The notes under the pieces: generated by a model
Seen by the model: only the letters and a program-made list of their open reading frames with translations
What the model was told of the DNA's origin: nothing
Databases searched by the model: none
Part shown: positions 16,147 to 25,728 of the stretch, in pieces
Layout of the letters: every line of letters starts with the position of its first letter
Numbering within the stretch: position 1 is the first letter of the stretch
Made by a program: the position numbers and the translations under genes
Assembly (NCBI RefSeq): GCF_000425065.1
Contig: NZ_AULB01000007.1
Span: forward strand, 186,001 to 250,000
From: Actinomadura rifamycini DSM 43936
GTDB taxonomy: Bacteria; Actinomycetota; Actinomycetes; Streptosporangiales; Streptosporangiaceae
Length of the DNA stretch: 64,000 nucleotides
Direction of reading: 5' to 3'

Positions 16147-16956
16147 TCAGGGGATGCGGGCGGCGGCGCAGTACATCGAGACGTCCTCGACGCTGGGGCG
16201 GTGCCGCGGCGGGAGGTCGGGGCGCCATTCGACGACGTTGGCGACGCCGGGGTCGACGAGGTCGAGGCCGTCGAAGAATCGGGTGAACTCGGCGCGGGTG
16301 CGGAGGCTGAACGGGACGCCGCTGAGGCGGTTCGTCTCCACGGCCTCCTCGTACTGGCCGGGCGTGAGGTGGTCGCCGGTGGCGTGCGTGATGACGACGT
16401 GGCTGCCGGGCGGGAGGGCGCCGACGAGCCGCGCGACGAGCCCGTACGGGTCCTCGTCGTCGGAGACGAAGTGCATGATCGCGACGAGCATCAGCGCGAC
16501 GGGACGGGTGAGGTCGAGGGTCGCGGCGAGTTCGGGGGCGGCGAGGATCTTCTCCGGCTCGCGCAGGTCCGCGTCGATGTAGGCGGTGCGGCCCTCGGGC
16601 GAGCTGGTCAGCAGGGCGCGCGCGTGGACCAGGACGACGGGGTCGTTGTCGACGTAGACGATGCGGGACGCCGGGTCGATCGCCTGGGCGACCTCGTGGA
16701 CGTTCCCGGCCGACGGCAGCCCGGTCCCGATGTCGAGGAACTGGGTGATCCCGGCGTCGCGGGCGAGGTACCGGACGGCGCGGGCCATGAACTTGCGGTT
16801 CTCGCGGGCGGCGAGGGCGACGGTGGGGAAGCCGGACGCGACCGTCTCGGCGGATTCGCGGTCGACCGCGAAATTGTCCTTGCCGCCCAGCCAGTAGTTG
16901 TAGCGGCGCGAAGGGTGAGCCTTCGTCGGATCGATCCCCGGTGGAACCGGTTCCAT
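16147..16956 (-). CDS. SAM-dependent methyltransferase, PF04672-like (DUF574) family
   Basis: 269 residues; ATG at 16956 with GGGAGG upstream (an in-frame ATG at 16971 is less well placed). Family signatures: HPSRRYNYWLGGKDNFAVDR at the N-terminus, the SAM-binding loop FLDIGTGLPSAGN near residue 70, YVDNDPVVL, and LMLVAIMHFVSD. This family is greatly expanded in actinobacteria and its substrates are mostly unknown. It is divergent from the P450 gene, a pairing that may reflect a joint tailoring role, but no biosynthetic core gene is nearby. Confidence 0.88.
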   Translation of the reverse strand: MEPVPPGIDPTKAHPSRRYNYWLGGKDNFAVDRESAETVASGFPTVALAARENRKFMARAVRYLARDAGITQFLDIGTGLPSAGNVHEVAQAIDPASRIVYVDNDPVVLVHARALLTSSPEGRTAYIDADLREPEKILAAPELAATLDLTRPVALMLVAIMHFVSDDEDPYGLVARLVGALPPGSHVVITHATGDHLTPGQYEEAVETNRLSGVPFSLRTRAEFTRFFDGLDLVDPGVANVVEWRPDLPPRHRPSVEDVSMYCAAARIP

Positions 16957-17109
16957 GGGCGCCTCCCGCATGTTTTGGCCCACTTTATTGCGTCCGCCCG
17001 CATGACCGGGACGCGGGCGGGCCGGAGTTGTCGTGAATTGGTGGCGGGCGTCCCCCGGAACAGGCAGGATCGCTTCCGCAGCGCGCCGCCGAACCGGGAG
17101 AACATCGCC

Positions 17110-18291
17110 GTGGAGACCTTCTACAGTCCGTTCGACTTCACGATCCAGGACGACCCTTACCCGGTGTACGCGCGGTTGCGCGAAGAGTCGCCGGTCTACC
17201 GGAATGACAAGGACGATTTCTGGGCCCTGTCCCGGCATGAGGACGTCATTGCGGCACTGAAGGACACGAATCGTTTCTCCAGTGTCAACGGACTGCGGCT
17301 GGAGCCCGCTTTCTGGGGCCCGGACGCGGAGAAGTTCTTCTCGTTCGTCGCGATGGACCCACCGCGGCACACCCGGATGCGCGGGCTGGTGTCGCGGGCG
17401 TTCACGGCGCGGCGCGTCATGGAGCTGGAGCCGCGGATCCGGGAGATCGCCCGGGAGTGCGTCCGCCCGTACGTCGAGGGCGACGCGTTCGACATGATGA
17501 CGGACTTCGCGGCGCGGTTCCCGATGGACGTGATCTCCGAGCTGGTGGGCGTCCCGGAGGCGGACCGCGCGAAGGTCCGCGACCTCGGCATGGCGATCAT
17601 GTACCGGGAGGAGGAGGGCGACGACCTGCCGCCGGAGGCGCTGCAGGCGATCGGCGCGCTCGTCGGGTACTACACCGAGCTGACGGTCGAGCGGAGCCGG
17701 GAGCGCCGGGGCGACCTGCTGTCGGGGCTGCTCGACGCGGCGGACGGGGCCGACCGGCTCACCCCCGAGGAGATCGTCGGGGTACTGATCCTGCTGGTGG
17801 GCGCGGGCATCGAGACGACGATGCTGCTGCTCGGCAACGCGTGGCACGCGGCGTGGCTGCACCCGGAGGCGCGGGCGGCGGCGTTCGGCGGGCGGATCCC
17901 CGACTGGATCGAGGAGACGCTGCGCTGGGACCCGCCGACGCAGGCGATCGCCCGGACGACGACCGAGGCGGTCGAGCTGCACGGCGCGACGATCCCCGCG
18001 GAGGCGCGGATCCTGCTGCTCACCGGCTCCGCGAACCGCGACCCGCGGGTGTTCGACGACCCCGACCGGTTCGACCTCGACCGCGACACGGGCGCGTCCC
18101 TCGCGTTCGGCAACGGCCGCCACCACTGCCTGGGCGCGAACCTCGGGCGGCTGGAGGCCCGGATCGCGCTGGAGGAGATCACCGGGCTCGTCGCCGACTA
18201 CGAGATCGACGAGGCGAACGCGAAGCGCGTCCGCTCGTCCAACGACCGGGGGTTCGCGGCGCTGCCGTCCCGCATCACCCGCCGCCGCTGA
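17110..18291 (+). CDS. Cytochrome P450
   Basis: 393 residues, GTG start. All P450 landmarks are present: I-helix GAGIETTMLL (with Glu-Thr-Thr), K-helix ExxR in EETLRWDPP, and the haem loop FGNGRHHCLG with the ligand Cys at residue 340. Soluble class I enzyme that needs separate ferredoxin and reductase partners; none is adjacent. The opening FYSPFDFTIQDDPYPVYARL resembles bacterial CYPs acting on terpenoids, fatty acids or steroids, but the substrate cannot be read from the sequence. Confidence 0.93.
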   Translation: METFYSPFDFTIQDDPYPVYARLREESPVYRNDKDDFWALSRHEDVIAALKDTNRFSSVNGLRLEPAFWGPDAEKFFSFVAMDPPRHTRMRGLVSRAFTARRVMELEPRIREIARECVRPYVEGDAFDMMTDFAARFPMDVISELVGVPEADRAKVRDLGMAIMYREEEGDDLPPEALQAIGALVGYYTELTVERSRERRGDLLSGLLDAADGADRLTPEEIVGVLILLVGAGIETTMLLLGNAWHAAWLHPEARAAAFGGRIPDWIEETLRWDPPTQAIARTTTEAVELHGATIPAEARILLLTGSANRDPRVFDDPDRFDLDRDTGASLAFGNGRHHCLGANLGRLEARIALEEITGLVADYEIDEANAKRVRSSNDRGFAALPSRITRRR

Positions 18292-18301
18292 CCCGGCCGG
18301 G

Positions 18302-18348
18302 CCGGGAGGCGGGGCCGGGAGGCGGGGCCGGGAGGCGGGGCCGGGAGG
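18302..18348 (+). repeat. GC-rich 13-nt tandem repeat after the P450 gene
   Basis: CCGGGAGGCGGGG occurs three times in a row (18302-18340) followed by a partial fourth copy. Simple slippage-type repeat in noncoding DNA; no function is suggested. Confidence 0.75.
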
Positions 18349-18450
18349 TGCGGCGCCGGAAGCGGTCCGGAAGCGGTTTCGTGCTTTCGGCGCAAGCCGG
18401 CGCACCGGTCTGCTGGTGCCGTCACGATCCCGGCCTTCAGGAGGTCCAGA

Positions 18451-18801
18451 TGGACGACCGTCACCGTCGCGGACATCGCCGCGAGCACGCACGGCGGCGA
18501 GTTCGCGTTCCTGTCGGCCTGCAAGACCGCGACCGGCGGCGTCTCCCTCCCCGACGAGGCCGTCACGCTCGCCGCCGCCCTGCAGTACACGGGGTACCGG
18601 CACGTGGTCGCGACGCTCTGGTCCGTCCCGGACGCGGCCGCGCTGTGGATCGTCGACACCGTGTACGACGTCCTCACCGAGGGCGGGACGTTCGCCCCGG
18701 ACGGCACCGCGGCGGCGCTGCACGCGGCGGCGCGGGAGCTGCGGGCCGCGTCGGCCCCGGACCTGTCGGGCTGGGTCCCGTTCGCGCACTTCGGCCCCTG
18801 A
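18451..18801 (+). pseudogene. CHAT-domain protease, C-terminal remnant
   Basis: Open frame of about 116 codons that matches the last part of CHAT (caspase-like) proteases: TVADIAAS...EFAFLSACKTATGG, with the catalytic Cys in SACKT, then LAAALQYTGYRHVVATLWSV and a final WVPFAHFGP. The N-terminal repeat region and the His part of the dyad are missing. No plausible start lies in this frame; the ATG with a good ribosome site at 18449 is in a different frame, so the gene appears broken by deletion and frameshift. Full-length relatives are 800-1000 residues with TPR repeats. Confidence 0.75.
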
Positions 18802-18912
18802 CCGGAGCGGAGCGCGACGGCGGGGCCCCGCTGCGTCAGCAATTCTTACGGGCCGCGAACAGGACGTTCTCCGCGCCGCCCACCGGCCTCGAAGATCATT
18901 AACTTCGCTCCC

Positions 18913-19950
18913 ATGTCCCACATGACGATCCACCGCCGGGCGGGCCTGGGGGCCGCGGCCCTCGCCCTCGCCCTTCCCGCGGCGTTCGCCGCCGCCCCGT
19001 CCGCCGCCGCCGACACGACGCCCCGGGTTGCGTCGACCAGCGTGTCGCCCGCCGTCATCACGGCCGGCGGGGAGGCGCTGCAGACCGTCCGGCTGACCGC
19101 GCCCGCGCCCGCGGGCGGGCTCGGCGTCGAAGTGATCAGCGTCGGGTTCGCCGACGGCAACTACCAGTACTCCACGGACGGCGGCCACGTGCGCGTCCCC
19201 GAGGGGAAGACGAGCGTCACGTTCCCGATCCGGCTGGAGGCGTACGAGGACGAGACGGTCGTGCCGCTGCTCGCCCGCCGCGACGGCGCCACCGCCGGGA
19301 CGAGCGTGACGGTGCGGCCGCTCGACTGGCGCGAGCAGACCGTGACGGGCATCGACCTCGACGTCCCCGGGGACGCCAAGGCGGTCGTCGCGGGCACGAA
19401 GGTCACCGGCTCGGTGGAGCTGGCGGCCCCCGCCGGGATCGGCGGGACGTCGGTGGACCTGCGGGTCGCGCACGTCTCGGGACTCCCCGGCGGCCCCACG
19501 CCGAAGATCCCGCGCTACACCGTCGTCCCCGCCGGGAGCACCCGCGGCACGTTCACGATGGAGTACCCGGCCGTCCCGGTCGGCGGCATCGGGATCACCG
19601 ACATCGCGGCCGACCTCGGCCACCCGCCCATGCGGGTCGCCCCGCTGCTGGTGCCGAAGCAGTACACGGTCGGGGTGGTCCGCGAGCTGCGCGCGGGCGA
19701 CCGGAACAACCTCGGGGCCGTCGGGCTGGGCGACCGCTGGCACCCGTTCGGCGCGGTCATCGAGCTGACCAGCGACACCCCCGGCGTGACGGTGCCGCGG
19801 AAGATCGAGATCCGGGCCGAGGAGGCGGGCGCGAACTTCCCCATCACCGTCGACCCGTCCGTCCCGGCGGGCACGAAGGTGCGGATCTCCGCGACGTGGG
19901 TGCTGTCCACCGCGGGGACGGTCACGACCGAGGCCGTCGTCGCCGGATAG
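18913..19950 (+). CDS. Secreted protein with repeated beta-sandwich (Ig-like) domains
   Basis: 345 residues. A signal peptide (MTIHRRAGLGAAALALALPA...APSAAADTT, cleavage near residue 34) is followed by about three Val/Thr-rich segments of 95-105 residues with the same cadence (VISVGFADGNYQYSTDGGHV; RYTVVPAGSTRGTFTMEYPA; IEIRAEEAGANFPITVDPSV), as in Ig-like or bacterial adhesion repeats. No enzymatic motif. Function unknown; a cell-surface or secreted structural role is likely. No ribosome site is visible before either Met (18913 or 18922). Confidence 0.7.
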   Translation: MSHMTIHRRAGLGAAALALALPAAFAAAPSAAADTTPRVASTSVSPAVITAGGEALQTVRLTAPAPAGGLGVEVISVGFADGNYQYSTDGGHVRVPEGKTSVTFPIRLEAYEDETVVPLLARRDGATAGTSVTVRPLDWREQTVTGIDLDVPGDAKAVVAGTKVTGSVELAAPAGIGGTSVDLRVAHVSGLPGGPTPKIPRYTVVPAGSTRGTFTMEYPAVPVGGIGITDIAADLGHPPMRVAPLLVPKQYTVGVVRELRAGDRNNLGAVGLGDRWHPFGAVIELTSDTPGVTVPRKIEIRAEEAGANFPITVDPSVPAGTKVRISATWVLSTAGTVTTEAVVAG

Positions 19951-20032
19951 CGGGCACGTTCCCCCGCGCGAGCTTTCACTCCCCCGCGGACGGGTACGCA
20001 CGTGGGCGTCCCCCCATCCGAGGAGTGAACCT

Positions 20033-21820
20033 GTGGCGTTGCGGATCGAGGACTACGGGCTGCTCGGCGACCTGGAGACGGCCGCGCTCGTGGGCCGCGA
20101 CGGGTCGATCGACTGGCTGTGCCTGCCCCGCTTCGACTCGCCCGCGTGCTTCGCCGCCCTGCTGGGCGACGAGCACGCGGGCTTCTGGCGGATCGCCCCC
20201 GCGGCGGGCGGCATGTGCGCCCGGCGCCGCTACCGCGGGGACTCGCTGATCCTGGAGACCGAGTGGGAGACGCCCGAGGGCGCGGTCCGCGTGATCGACG
20301 CGATGCCGCGCCGGGGCGAGGCCGCCGACGTCGTCCGGATCGTCGAGGGCGTCCGCGGCCGGGTCCCGGTGCATATGGCGCTGCGGCTGCGGTTCGACTA
20401 CGGCCGGGTCGTCCCGTGGGTGCGGCACCGCGACGGGCAGCTCAACGCGATCGCCGGACCGGACGCGGCGTGGCTGAAGACGCCCGTGCCGCTGGAGGGC
20501 CGCGACGAGACGACGTACGCGGACTTCGCCGTGTCGGCGGGCGAGCGGGTGCCGTTCGTCCTGACGTACCGGCCGTCGCACGAGCCGCGCCCGCACCCGG
20601 TGGACCCCGAGCGGGCCCTCGCCGACACCGAGGCGTTCTGGGCCGACTGGATCAAGGACTTCCGGTACGCGGGCCGCTGGCCCGAGGCCGTCCGGCGGTC
20701 GCTGATCACGCTGAAGGCGCTCACGTACCACCCGACGGGCGGGATCGTCGCGGCCGCGACGACGTCGCTGCCCGAGCAGCTCGGCGGGCCGCGCAACTGG
20801 GACTACCGGTTCTGCTGGCTGCGGGACGCGACGTTCACGCTGCAGGCCCTCCTCGGCACCGGGTTCGTCGCGGAGGCGAAGGCGTGGCGGGAGTGGCTGC
20901 TGCGGGCGGTCGCGGGCAACCCCGCCGACCTGCAGATCATGTACGGGATCGACGGGACGCGGCGGCTCCCCGAGTACGAGCTCGACTGGCTCTCCGGGTA
21001 CGAGGGCGCGTCGCCGGTGCGGATCGGGAACGCGGCGTCCGGGCAGTTCCAGCTCGACGTGTGGGGCGAGGTCATCGAAGGGCTGCACCTCGCGCGGGAG
21101 GCCCGCATCGAGGCGGACGAGACCGCGTGGGACGTCCAGCGGGCCCTGCTCGACTTCCTGGAGGGGCACTGGAGCGACCCCGACGACAGCCTGTGGGAGG
21201 TCCGCGGGGACCCGCGGCACTTCGTCCACTCGAAGGTGCTGGCGTGGACGGGCGTCGACCGGGCCGTCCAGGCGGTGGAGCGGTACGGGCAGGACGGGCC
21301 CGCCGACCGGTGGCGGGCGCTGCGCGACACGATCCACCGGGACGTCTGCGAGAACGGCTACGACGCCCGGCGGAACACGTTCACGCAGTTCTACGGGTCG
21401 GACGCGCTGGACGCGGCGACGCTGCTGATCCCGCAGGTCGGGTTCCTGCCGTGGGGCGATCCCCGGGTCGTCGGGACGGTCGAGGCGATCGAGCGCGACC
21501 TCTACCGGGACGGGTTCGTCCTGCGCTACGACACGGGCGCCGGGGTGGACGGGCTTCCCGGTAACGAGGGCGCGTTCCTCGCCTGCACGTTCTGGTTCGC
21601 GGACGCGCTGCACGGCATCGGCCGCACCGCCGACGCCGTCGACCTGTTCGAGCGGCTCCTCGACCTGCGCAACGACGTCGGGCTGCTCAGCGAGGAGTAC
21701 GACACCGCGGCCCGCCGGCAGGTGGGCAACACCCCGCAGGCGTACTCGCACGTCGGGCTGGTCAACACCGCCCGGCACCTCAGCGGCGCGCCGCCGGCGG
21801 CGCGCCCCGCCACGCGATGA
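20033..21820 (+). CDS. Glycoside hydrolase family 15 protein, trehalase-like
   Basis: 595 residues; GTG at 20033 with GAGGAG upstream. N-terminal beta-sandwich (IEDYGLLGDLETAALVGRDG, then SIDWLCLPRFDSPACFAALL) is the signature of the actinobacterial GH15 trehalase/glucoamylase group. The (alpha/alpha)6 catalytic barrel contains GGPRNWDYRFCWLRDATFTL, the acid region YELDWLSGYEGASPVRIGNA and the base region GLPGNEGAFLACTFWFADAL. Cytoplasmic. Probably hydrolyses trehalose or an alpha-glucan. The downstream dehydrogenase starts 11 nt later, implying an operon that would pass released glucose on. Confidence 0.88.
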   Translation: MALRIEDYGLLGDLETAALVGRDGSIDWLCLPRFDSPACFAALLGDEHAGFWRIAPAAGGMCARRRYRGDSLILETEWETPEGAVRVIDAMPRRGEAADVVRIVEGVRGRVPVHMALRLRFDYGRVVPWVRHRDGQLNAIAGPDAAWLKTPVPLEGRDETTYADFAVSAGERVPFVLTYRPSHEPRPHPVDPERALADTEAFWADWIKDFRYAGRWPEAVRRSLITLKALTYHPTGGIVAAATTSLPEQLGGPRNWDYRFCWLRDATFTLQALLGTGFVAEAKAWREWLLRAVAGNPADLQIMYGIDGTRRLPEYELDWLSGYEGASPVRIGNAASGQFQLDVWGEVIEGLHLAREARIEADETAWDVQRALLDFLEGHWSDPDDSLWEVRGDPRHFVHSKVLAWTGVDRAVQAVERYGQDGPADRWRALRDTIHRDVCENGYDARRNTFTQFYGSDALDAATLLIPQVGFLPWGDPRVVGTVEAIERDLYRDGFVLRYDTGAGVDGLPGNEGAFLACTFWFADALHGIGRTADAVDLFERLLDLRNDVGLLSEEYDTAARRQVGNTPQAYSHVGLVNTARHLSGAPPAARPATR

Positions 21821-21830
21821 AGGAGACGGC

Positions 21831-22883
21831 ATGCGCGCGTTGACCATCCGCCCCGGGCGACCGGGTTCGCTGTCGGTCACCGAGGTCCCCGACCCGGAGC
21901 CGGGCCCGGACGAGCTGCTCGTCGAGGGGCTCGCCCTGGGGGTGTGCGGCACCGACCGGGAGATCGCGGCGGGCGAGTACGGTGCGGCCCCGCCGGGACG
22001 CGACCGCCTGGTCATCGGGCACGAGTCGCTGGGCCGGGTGCGGCACGCGCCGCCCGGCGGCGGCTTCTCCCCCGGCGACCTGGTCGTGGGCGTCGTCCGG
22101 CGGCCCGACCCGGAGCCGTGCGGGGCGTGCGCGCACGGCGAGTTCGACATGTGCCGCAACGGCCGCTACACCGAGCGCGGCATCAAGGAGCTCGACGGGT
22201 ACGCGAGCGAGCTGTGGCGGGTCGAGACCCGGTACGCGGTGGCGCTCGACCCCGCGCTCGCGGACGTCGGCGTGCTGCTGGAGCCCGCGAGCGTCGTCGC
22301 GAAGGCGTGGGAGCAGGTCGAGCGGGTCGGCGGGCGCGCCTGGTTCGAGCCCCGCACGGCGCTGGTCACCGGTGCGGGGTCGATCGGGCTGCTCGCCGCG
22401 CTGCTGGGCGTCCAGCGGGGCCTGGACGTCCACGTGCTGGACCGGGTCGCGGACGGCCCGAAGCCCGGCCTCGTCGCCGACCTCGGCGCCGCGTACCACC
22501 ACGACGGCCTCGACGCGGCGGTGCGGGCGGCGCGGCCGGACGTGGTGATCGAGGCGACGGGCGCCGCGGAGCTCGTGTTCGGCGCGATCGGGTCGACCGC
22601 CGCCTACGGCGTCGTGTGCCTGACCGGCGTGTCGCCCGCGGGACGGAACCTGACCGTGGACGCGGGCGCGCTGAACCGCGACATCGTCCTCGAGAACGAC
22701 GCGGTCGTCGGCTCCGTGAACGCGAACCGGGCGCACTACGCGGCCGCGGCGGACGCCCTCGGGAAGGCCGACCCGGGCTGGCTCGGCCGCCTCGTCACCC
22801 GCCGCGTCCCGCTGGACGACTTCGCCGAGGCGTTCGACTCCCGCCCCGACGACGTCAAGGTCGCCCTCACCCTCGGCTCGTAG
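21831..22883 (+). CDS. Glucose 1-dehydrogenase-like zinc-dependent dehydrogenase
   Basis: 350 residues; starts 11 nt after the GH15 gene with AAGGAGACGGC as ribosome site. MDR fold: catalytic zinc residues in GVCGTDREI and IGHESLGRV, a structural zinc lobe CGACAHGEFDMC, glucose-dehydrogenase-type segment GRYTERGIKELDGYASE, and Rossmann motif TGAGSIGLLAA near residue 180. The C-terminal NDAVVGSVNANRAHY is characteristic of archaeal/bacterial glucose dehydrogenases. Predicted to oxidise glucose to gluconolactone, consistent with the upstream trehalase-like gene. Its 3' end overlaps the convergent acyl-CoA dehydrogenase by 17 bp. Confidence 0.85.
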   Translation: MRALTIRPGRPGSLSVTEVPDPEPGPDELLVEGLALGVCGTDREIAAGEYGAAPPGRDRLVIGHESLGRVRHAPPGGGFSPGDLVVGVVRRPDPEPCGACAHGEFDMCRNGRYTERGIKELDGYASELWRVETRYAVALDPALADVGVLLEPASVVAKAWEQVERVGGRAWFEPRTALVTGAGSIGLLAALLGVQRGLDVHVLDRVADGPKPGLVADLGAAYHHDGLDAAVRAARPDVVIEATGAAELVFGAIGSTAAYGVVCLTGVSPAGRNLTVDAGALNRDIVLENDAVVGSVNANRAHYAAAADALGKADPGWLGRLVTRRVPLDDFAEAFDSRPDDVKVALTLGS

Positions 22884-24126
22884 CCCCCTCCCCGGCCGCC
22901 TCCCCGGCGGGCGCCGCGGCGAGAACCTCCGCGTACATCGACAGGCCCTTCGCGATCGCGTTGCGCTGGATCTCCGAGGTGCCGGTCAGGACGCGGAACA
23001 TGCGGACCTTCCGGAACAGGTACTCGACCTCGGTCCCCTGCACGAGCCCCTCCTTGCCGTGGATCTGCACGGCCTCGTCGAGGATCCGGAACGCGGCCTC
23101 GGCGACGTACAGCTTGCACATGTACGCTTCGAGGCGGGGGCGGGTCCCGGCGTCGAGCGCGGCGATGGCGCCGTAGGTCATCGAGCGGGCCGCGTAGTAC
23201 TCGGTGGCCATGTCGGCGAGCTTGTGCTGGATGGCCTGCAGCTTCAGCAGCGGCGCGCCGTGGACGATCCGGGTCTGCGCCCGCACGAGCGACAGTTCGA
23301 GCGCGCGGCGGGCCATGCCGAGCAGCGTCGGGCAGTGCAGGAGGCGGTTGACGGTGACGCGGCCGAGGCCGATGCGCATGCCCTCGCCCTCGGCGCCGAT
23401 CAGGTTCGCGGCGGGGACGCGGCAGCCGTCCAGGACGATGTCGGCCTCGATGTTCTCGCCGGACATCGGGGTCGCGCCGTCCTCGACGCGGCAGCCGGGG
23501 GCGTCGAGGTCGACGAAGAACGCCGAGTACGCGTCCTTCGCGCCGTCCTCCGCGCCGTCCGTGCGGGCGATGACGATGGCGAAGTCGGCGAACGGCCCGG
23601 CGGTGCTGAACACCTTGCGGCCGGTGAGCCGGTACCCGTCGCCGTCGCGGACCGCGACCGTCCGCATGGCGCGGACGTCGGAGCCCGCGTCGGCCTCGGT
23701 GAGCGAGAAGCAGCAGGCCCGCTCGCCGCGCGCGACCGGCAGCAGGTACTCCTTGATCTGCCGTTCGGTGGCGTGGCGGAAGATGTCGCCGGCGCGGAGC
23801 GGGCCGCCCATCTCGCCGAGCACGCTGTGCCCGAGGACGCGCCCGCCCGCGGCGATCTCCTCCTTGAGCGCGGCGAGCCGGGTGTGCGGCAGGCCGCGGC
23901 CGCCGTACTCCTCCGGCAGGTGGATCCCGTAGAAGCCGAGCTCGCGGCTGCGCCGCCAGACCGGTTCGAGGAGCCCGCGGGTGAGCCGGGTGGTGCGGTC
24001 GACGCCGTGCTCGCGCTCGTAGTCGGCCAGTTCCCCGGCGAGGTAGCCGCGCAGGGACGCGACGAGCCCGTTCAGCTCGGGGTCGTCGTCGTAGGACGGC
24101 CGGAGGGTGAAGGTGGAGTGGCTCAT
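22867..24126 (-). CDS. Acyl-CoA dehydrogenase
   Basis: 419 residues. Acyl-CoA dehydrogenase architecture: N-terminal helical part (GIHLPEEYGGRGL), middle beta domain with SLTEADAGSDVRAMRT and RKVFSTAGPFADFAIVIART, C-terminal helices with the FAD/CoA-binding QIHGKEGLVQGTEVEYLFRK and RVLTGTSEIQRNAIAKGL. It lies 9 nt downstream of an AMP-dependent ligase gene, so ligase and dehydrogenase probably carry out successive steps on one acid. The substrate is unknown. Confidence 0.9.
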   Translation of the reverse strand: MSHSTFTLRPSYDDDPELNGLVASLRGYLAGELADYEREHGVDRTTRLTRGLLEPVWRRSRELGFYGIHLPEEYGGRGLPHTRLAALKEEIAAGGRVLGHSVLGEMGGPLRAGDIFRHATERQIKEYLLPVARGERACCFSLTEADAGSDVRAMRTVAVRDGDGYRLTGRKVFSTAGPFADFAIVIARTDGAEDGAKDAYSAFFVDLDAPGCRVEDGATPMSGENIEADIVLDGCRVPAANLIGAEGEGMRIGLGRVTVNRLLHCPTLLGMARRALELSLVRAQTRIVHGAPLLKLQAIQHKLADMATEYYAARSMTYGAIAALDAGTRPRLEAYMCKLYVAEAAFRILDEAVQIHGKEGLVQGTEVEYLFRKVRMFRVLTGTSEIQRNAIAKGLSMYAEVLAAAPAGEAAGEGATSRG

Positions 24127-24135
24127 CGGGTCCCC

Positions 24136-25695
24136 TCAGTTGACGCGCCGGTCGACGCCGGCCCAGAACGGTTCCCGCACGGCCTTGCGGTCGGTCTTGC
24201 CGTTGCGGTTGACCGGCAGCTCGGCGACGAAGTCGACCGAGCGCGGCTTCTTGTAGCGGTCGAGGCGGTCGGCGCAGAACTCGATCAGCTCCGCGGCGGA
24301 GACGTCCGCCCCGTCGTGCCGGACGACGACGGCCTTGACCGCCTCGCCCCACGTCTCGTCCGGGACGCCGACGACGCACGCCTCGCGGACCGCCGGATGC
24401 TCGTAGAGGGCCGACTCGACCTCGGTGCAGTAGATGTTGAACCCGCCCGAGATGATCATGTCTTTCTTGCGGTCGACGATGAACAGGTAGCCGTCCTCGC
24501 GCATCCACGCCAGGTCGCCGGTGTGCACCCAGCCGTCCCGGAACGTCTCCTCCGTCAGCTCGGGCTCGCGCCAGTACTCGCGGACGCAGTCCTCGCCCCG
24601 CACGACCATCTCGCCGACCTCCCGGGGCGGCAGCTCGCGGCCCGCGTCGTCCACGATCCGGATCTCGGTGTCGTAGGCGGCGCGGCCGCAGGACGCGAGC
24701 AGCTCGGGGTCCTTCTCGACGGCCTCGGCGAGCGCGGCGGCGCCGATCCCGGCGACGACGCTGGTGGTCTCGCCGAGCCCGTAGCCCTGCGCGACGATCG
24801 GCCCGAACGTCTCGACGGCCTGCCGGAGCCGCTGCGGGGACACCGGCGCCCCGCCGATCCGCAGGCTCGTCAGGCTCGACAGGTCGCGGTCGCGGACACC
24901 GGGCTCGGCCAGCAGCATGTTCAGCATGGCCGGGACGATGAACGTGGCGGTGATCCGCTCGCGCTCGATCGTGTCGAGGAACGCGCCGGTGTCCCACGCG
25001 GGCAGGATGTGCGCGGTCGCGCCGCCGAACACGCCCGCGAGCAGGCCCATCCCGGGGGCGTGCGTGATCGGCCCGCACGCCAGGTAGCGGACGCCCGGCC
25101 GGGCGCGGGAGTCGTCGCTCATCATCTGCTTGCGCATGTTCGCGCGGCGGTTGCCGAACGTCTGCGTCGCGGCCTTCAGCTTGCCCGTCGACCCGGACGT
25201 GAAGTGCAGCGTGCAGGGGTCGTCCGGCGAGACGTCCACGGCGACCGGCTCGGGCCCGCCCTCCTCGAGCAGTTCGGCGTAGGTGAGCGGGCGGGCCTCG
25301 CCGGTGAGGTTGCCGGGGTCGAACACGACGGGCTCGCAGCCGGCGCGGACGGCCGCGAGGGCGTCGTCCGCGTGCGCGGCGTCGAACAGCAGCAGCTTCG
25401 CGCCCGCGTAGTCGAGGACGTGCTCGATCTCCCCGCGGCCGAGGCGCGCGTTCACGGGGGCGCGCAGCAGCCCCGCCTTGTAGAGGGCGAACTCGGCCAC
25501 GACCAGTTCGCCGCGGTTCCACGCGAGCGACGCGACGGCGTCGCCGGGCCGCAGCCCCCGGGCGAGCAGGGCCGACGCGAGCCGGTTCGCCTCGTCCTCC
25601 AGCGCCCGGAACGTCCACGCGCGCTCGCCGCAGACGACGGCGCGCTCGTCCGGCCAGTAGCGGGCGCTGCGGGTCAGGTAGCTCCCCAGGTTCAT
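24136..25695 (-). CDS. AMP-dependent acyl-CoA ligase
   Basis: 519 residues; ATG at 25695 with GGAGA upstream (an ATG two codons earlier is less well spaced). ANL-superfamily motifs: P-loop FTSGSTGKLKAATQ (the usual Pro before Lys is Leu here), GYGLGETT, and VHTGDLAWMREDGYLFIVDR, with the catalytic Lys region PVNRNGKTDRKAV near the C-terminus. Activates a carboxylic acid to its CoA ester. It forms an operon with the acyl-CoA dehydrogenase downstream and is divergent from a TetR gene, whose likely operator is in the gap. Confidence 0.9.
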   Translation of the reverse strand: MNLGSYLTRSARYWPDERAVVCGERAWTFRALEDEANRLASALLARGLRPGDAVASLAWNRGELVVAEFALYKAGLLRAPVNARLGRGEIEHVLDYAGAKLLLFDAAHADDALAAVRAGCEPVVFDPGNLTGEARPLTYAELLEEGGPEPVAVDVSPDDPCTLHFTSGSTGKLKAATQTFGNRRANMRKQMMSDDSRARPGVRYLACGPITHAPGMGLLAGVFGGATAHILPAWDTGAFLDTIERERITATFIVPAMLNMLLAEPGVRDRDLSSLTSLRIGGAPVSPQRLRQAVETFGPIVAQGYGLGETTSVVAGIGAAALAEAVEKDPELLASCGRAAYDTEIRIVDDAGRELPPREVGEMVVRGEDCVREYWREPELTEETFRDGWVHTGDLAWMREDGYLFIVDRKKDMIISGGFNIYCTEVESALYEHPAVREACVVGVPDETWGEAVKAVVVRHDGADVSAAELIEFCADRLDRYKKPRSVDFVAELPVNRNGKTDRKAVREPFWAGVDRRVN

Positions 25696-25728
25696 GCACA
25701 TCTCCGTACCAGTAGACCAATAGTAGAC

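Noticed and set aside
18301..18348. Possible CRISPR-like repeat
   Set aside because: The unit is 13 nt with no spacers and no cas genes; simple tandem slippage.
16147..20001. 1284-codon minus-strand frame
   Set aside because: Only its last 269 codons (the methyltransferase) show protein features; the rest is antisense to the P450, CHAT relic and secreted-protein genes.
22736..25720. 994-codon minus-strand frame alongside the ligase and dehydrogenase
   Set aside because: Out of frame with both well-supported genes and made of shadow sequence, apart from its first and last few codons.
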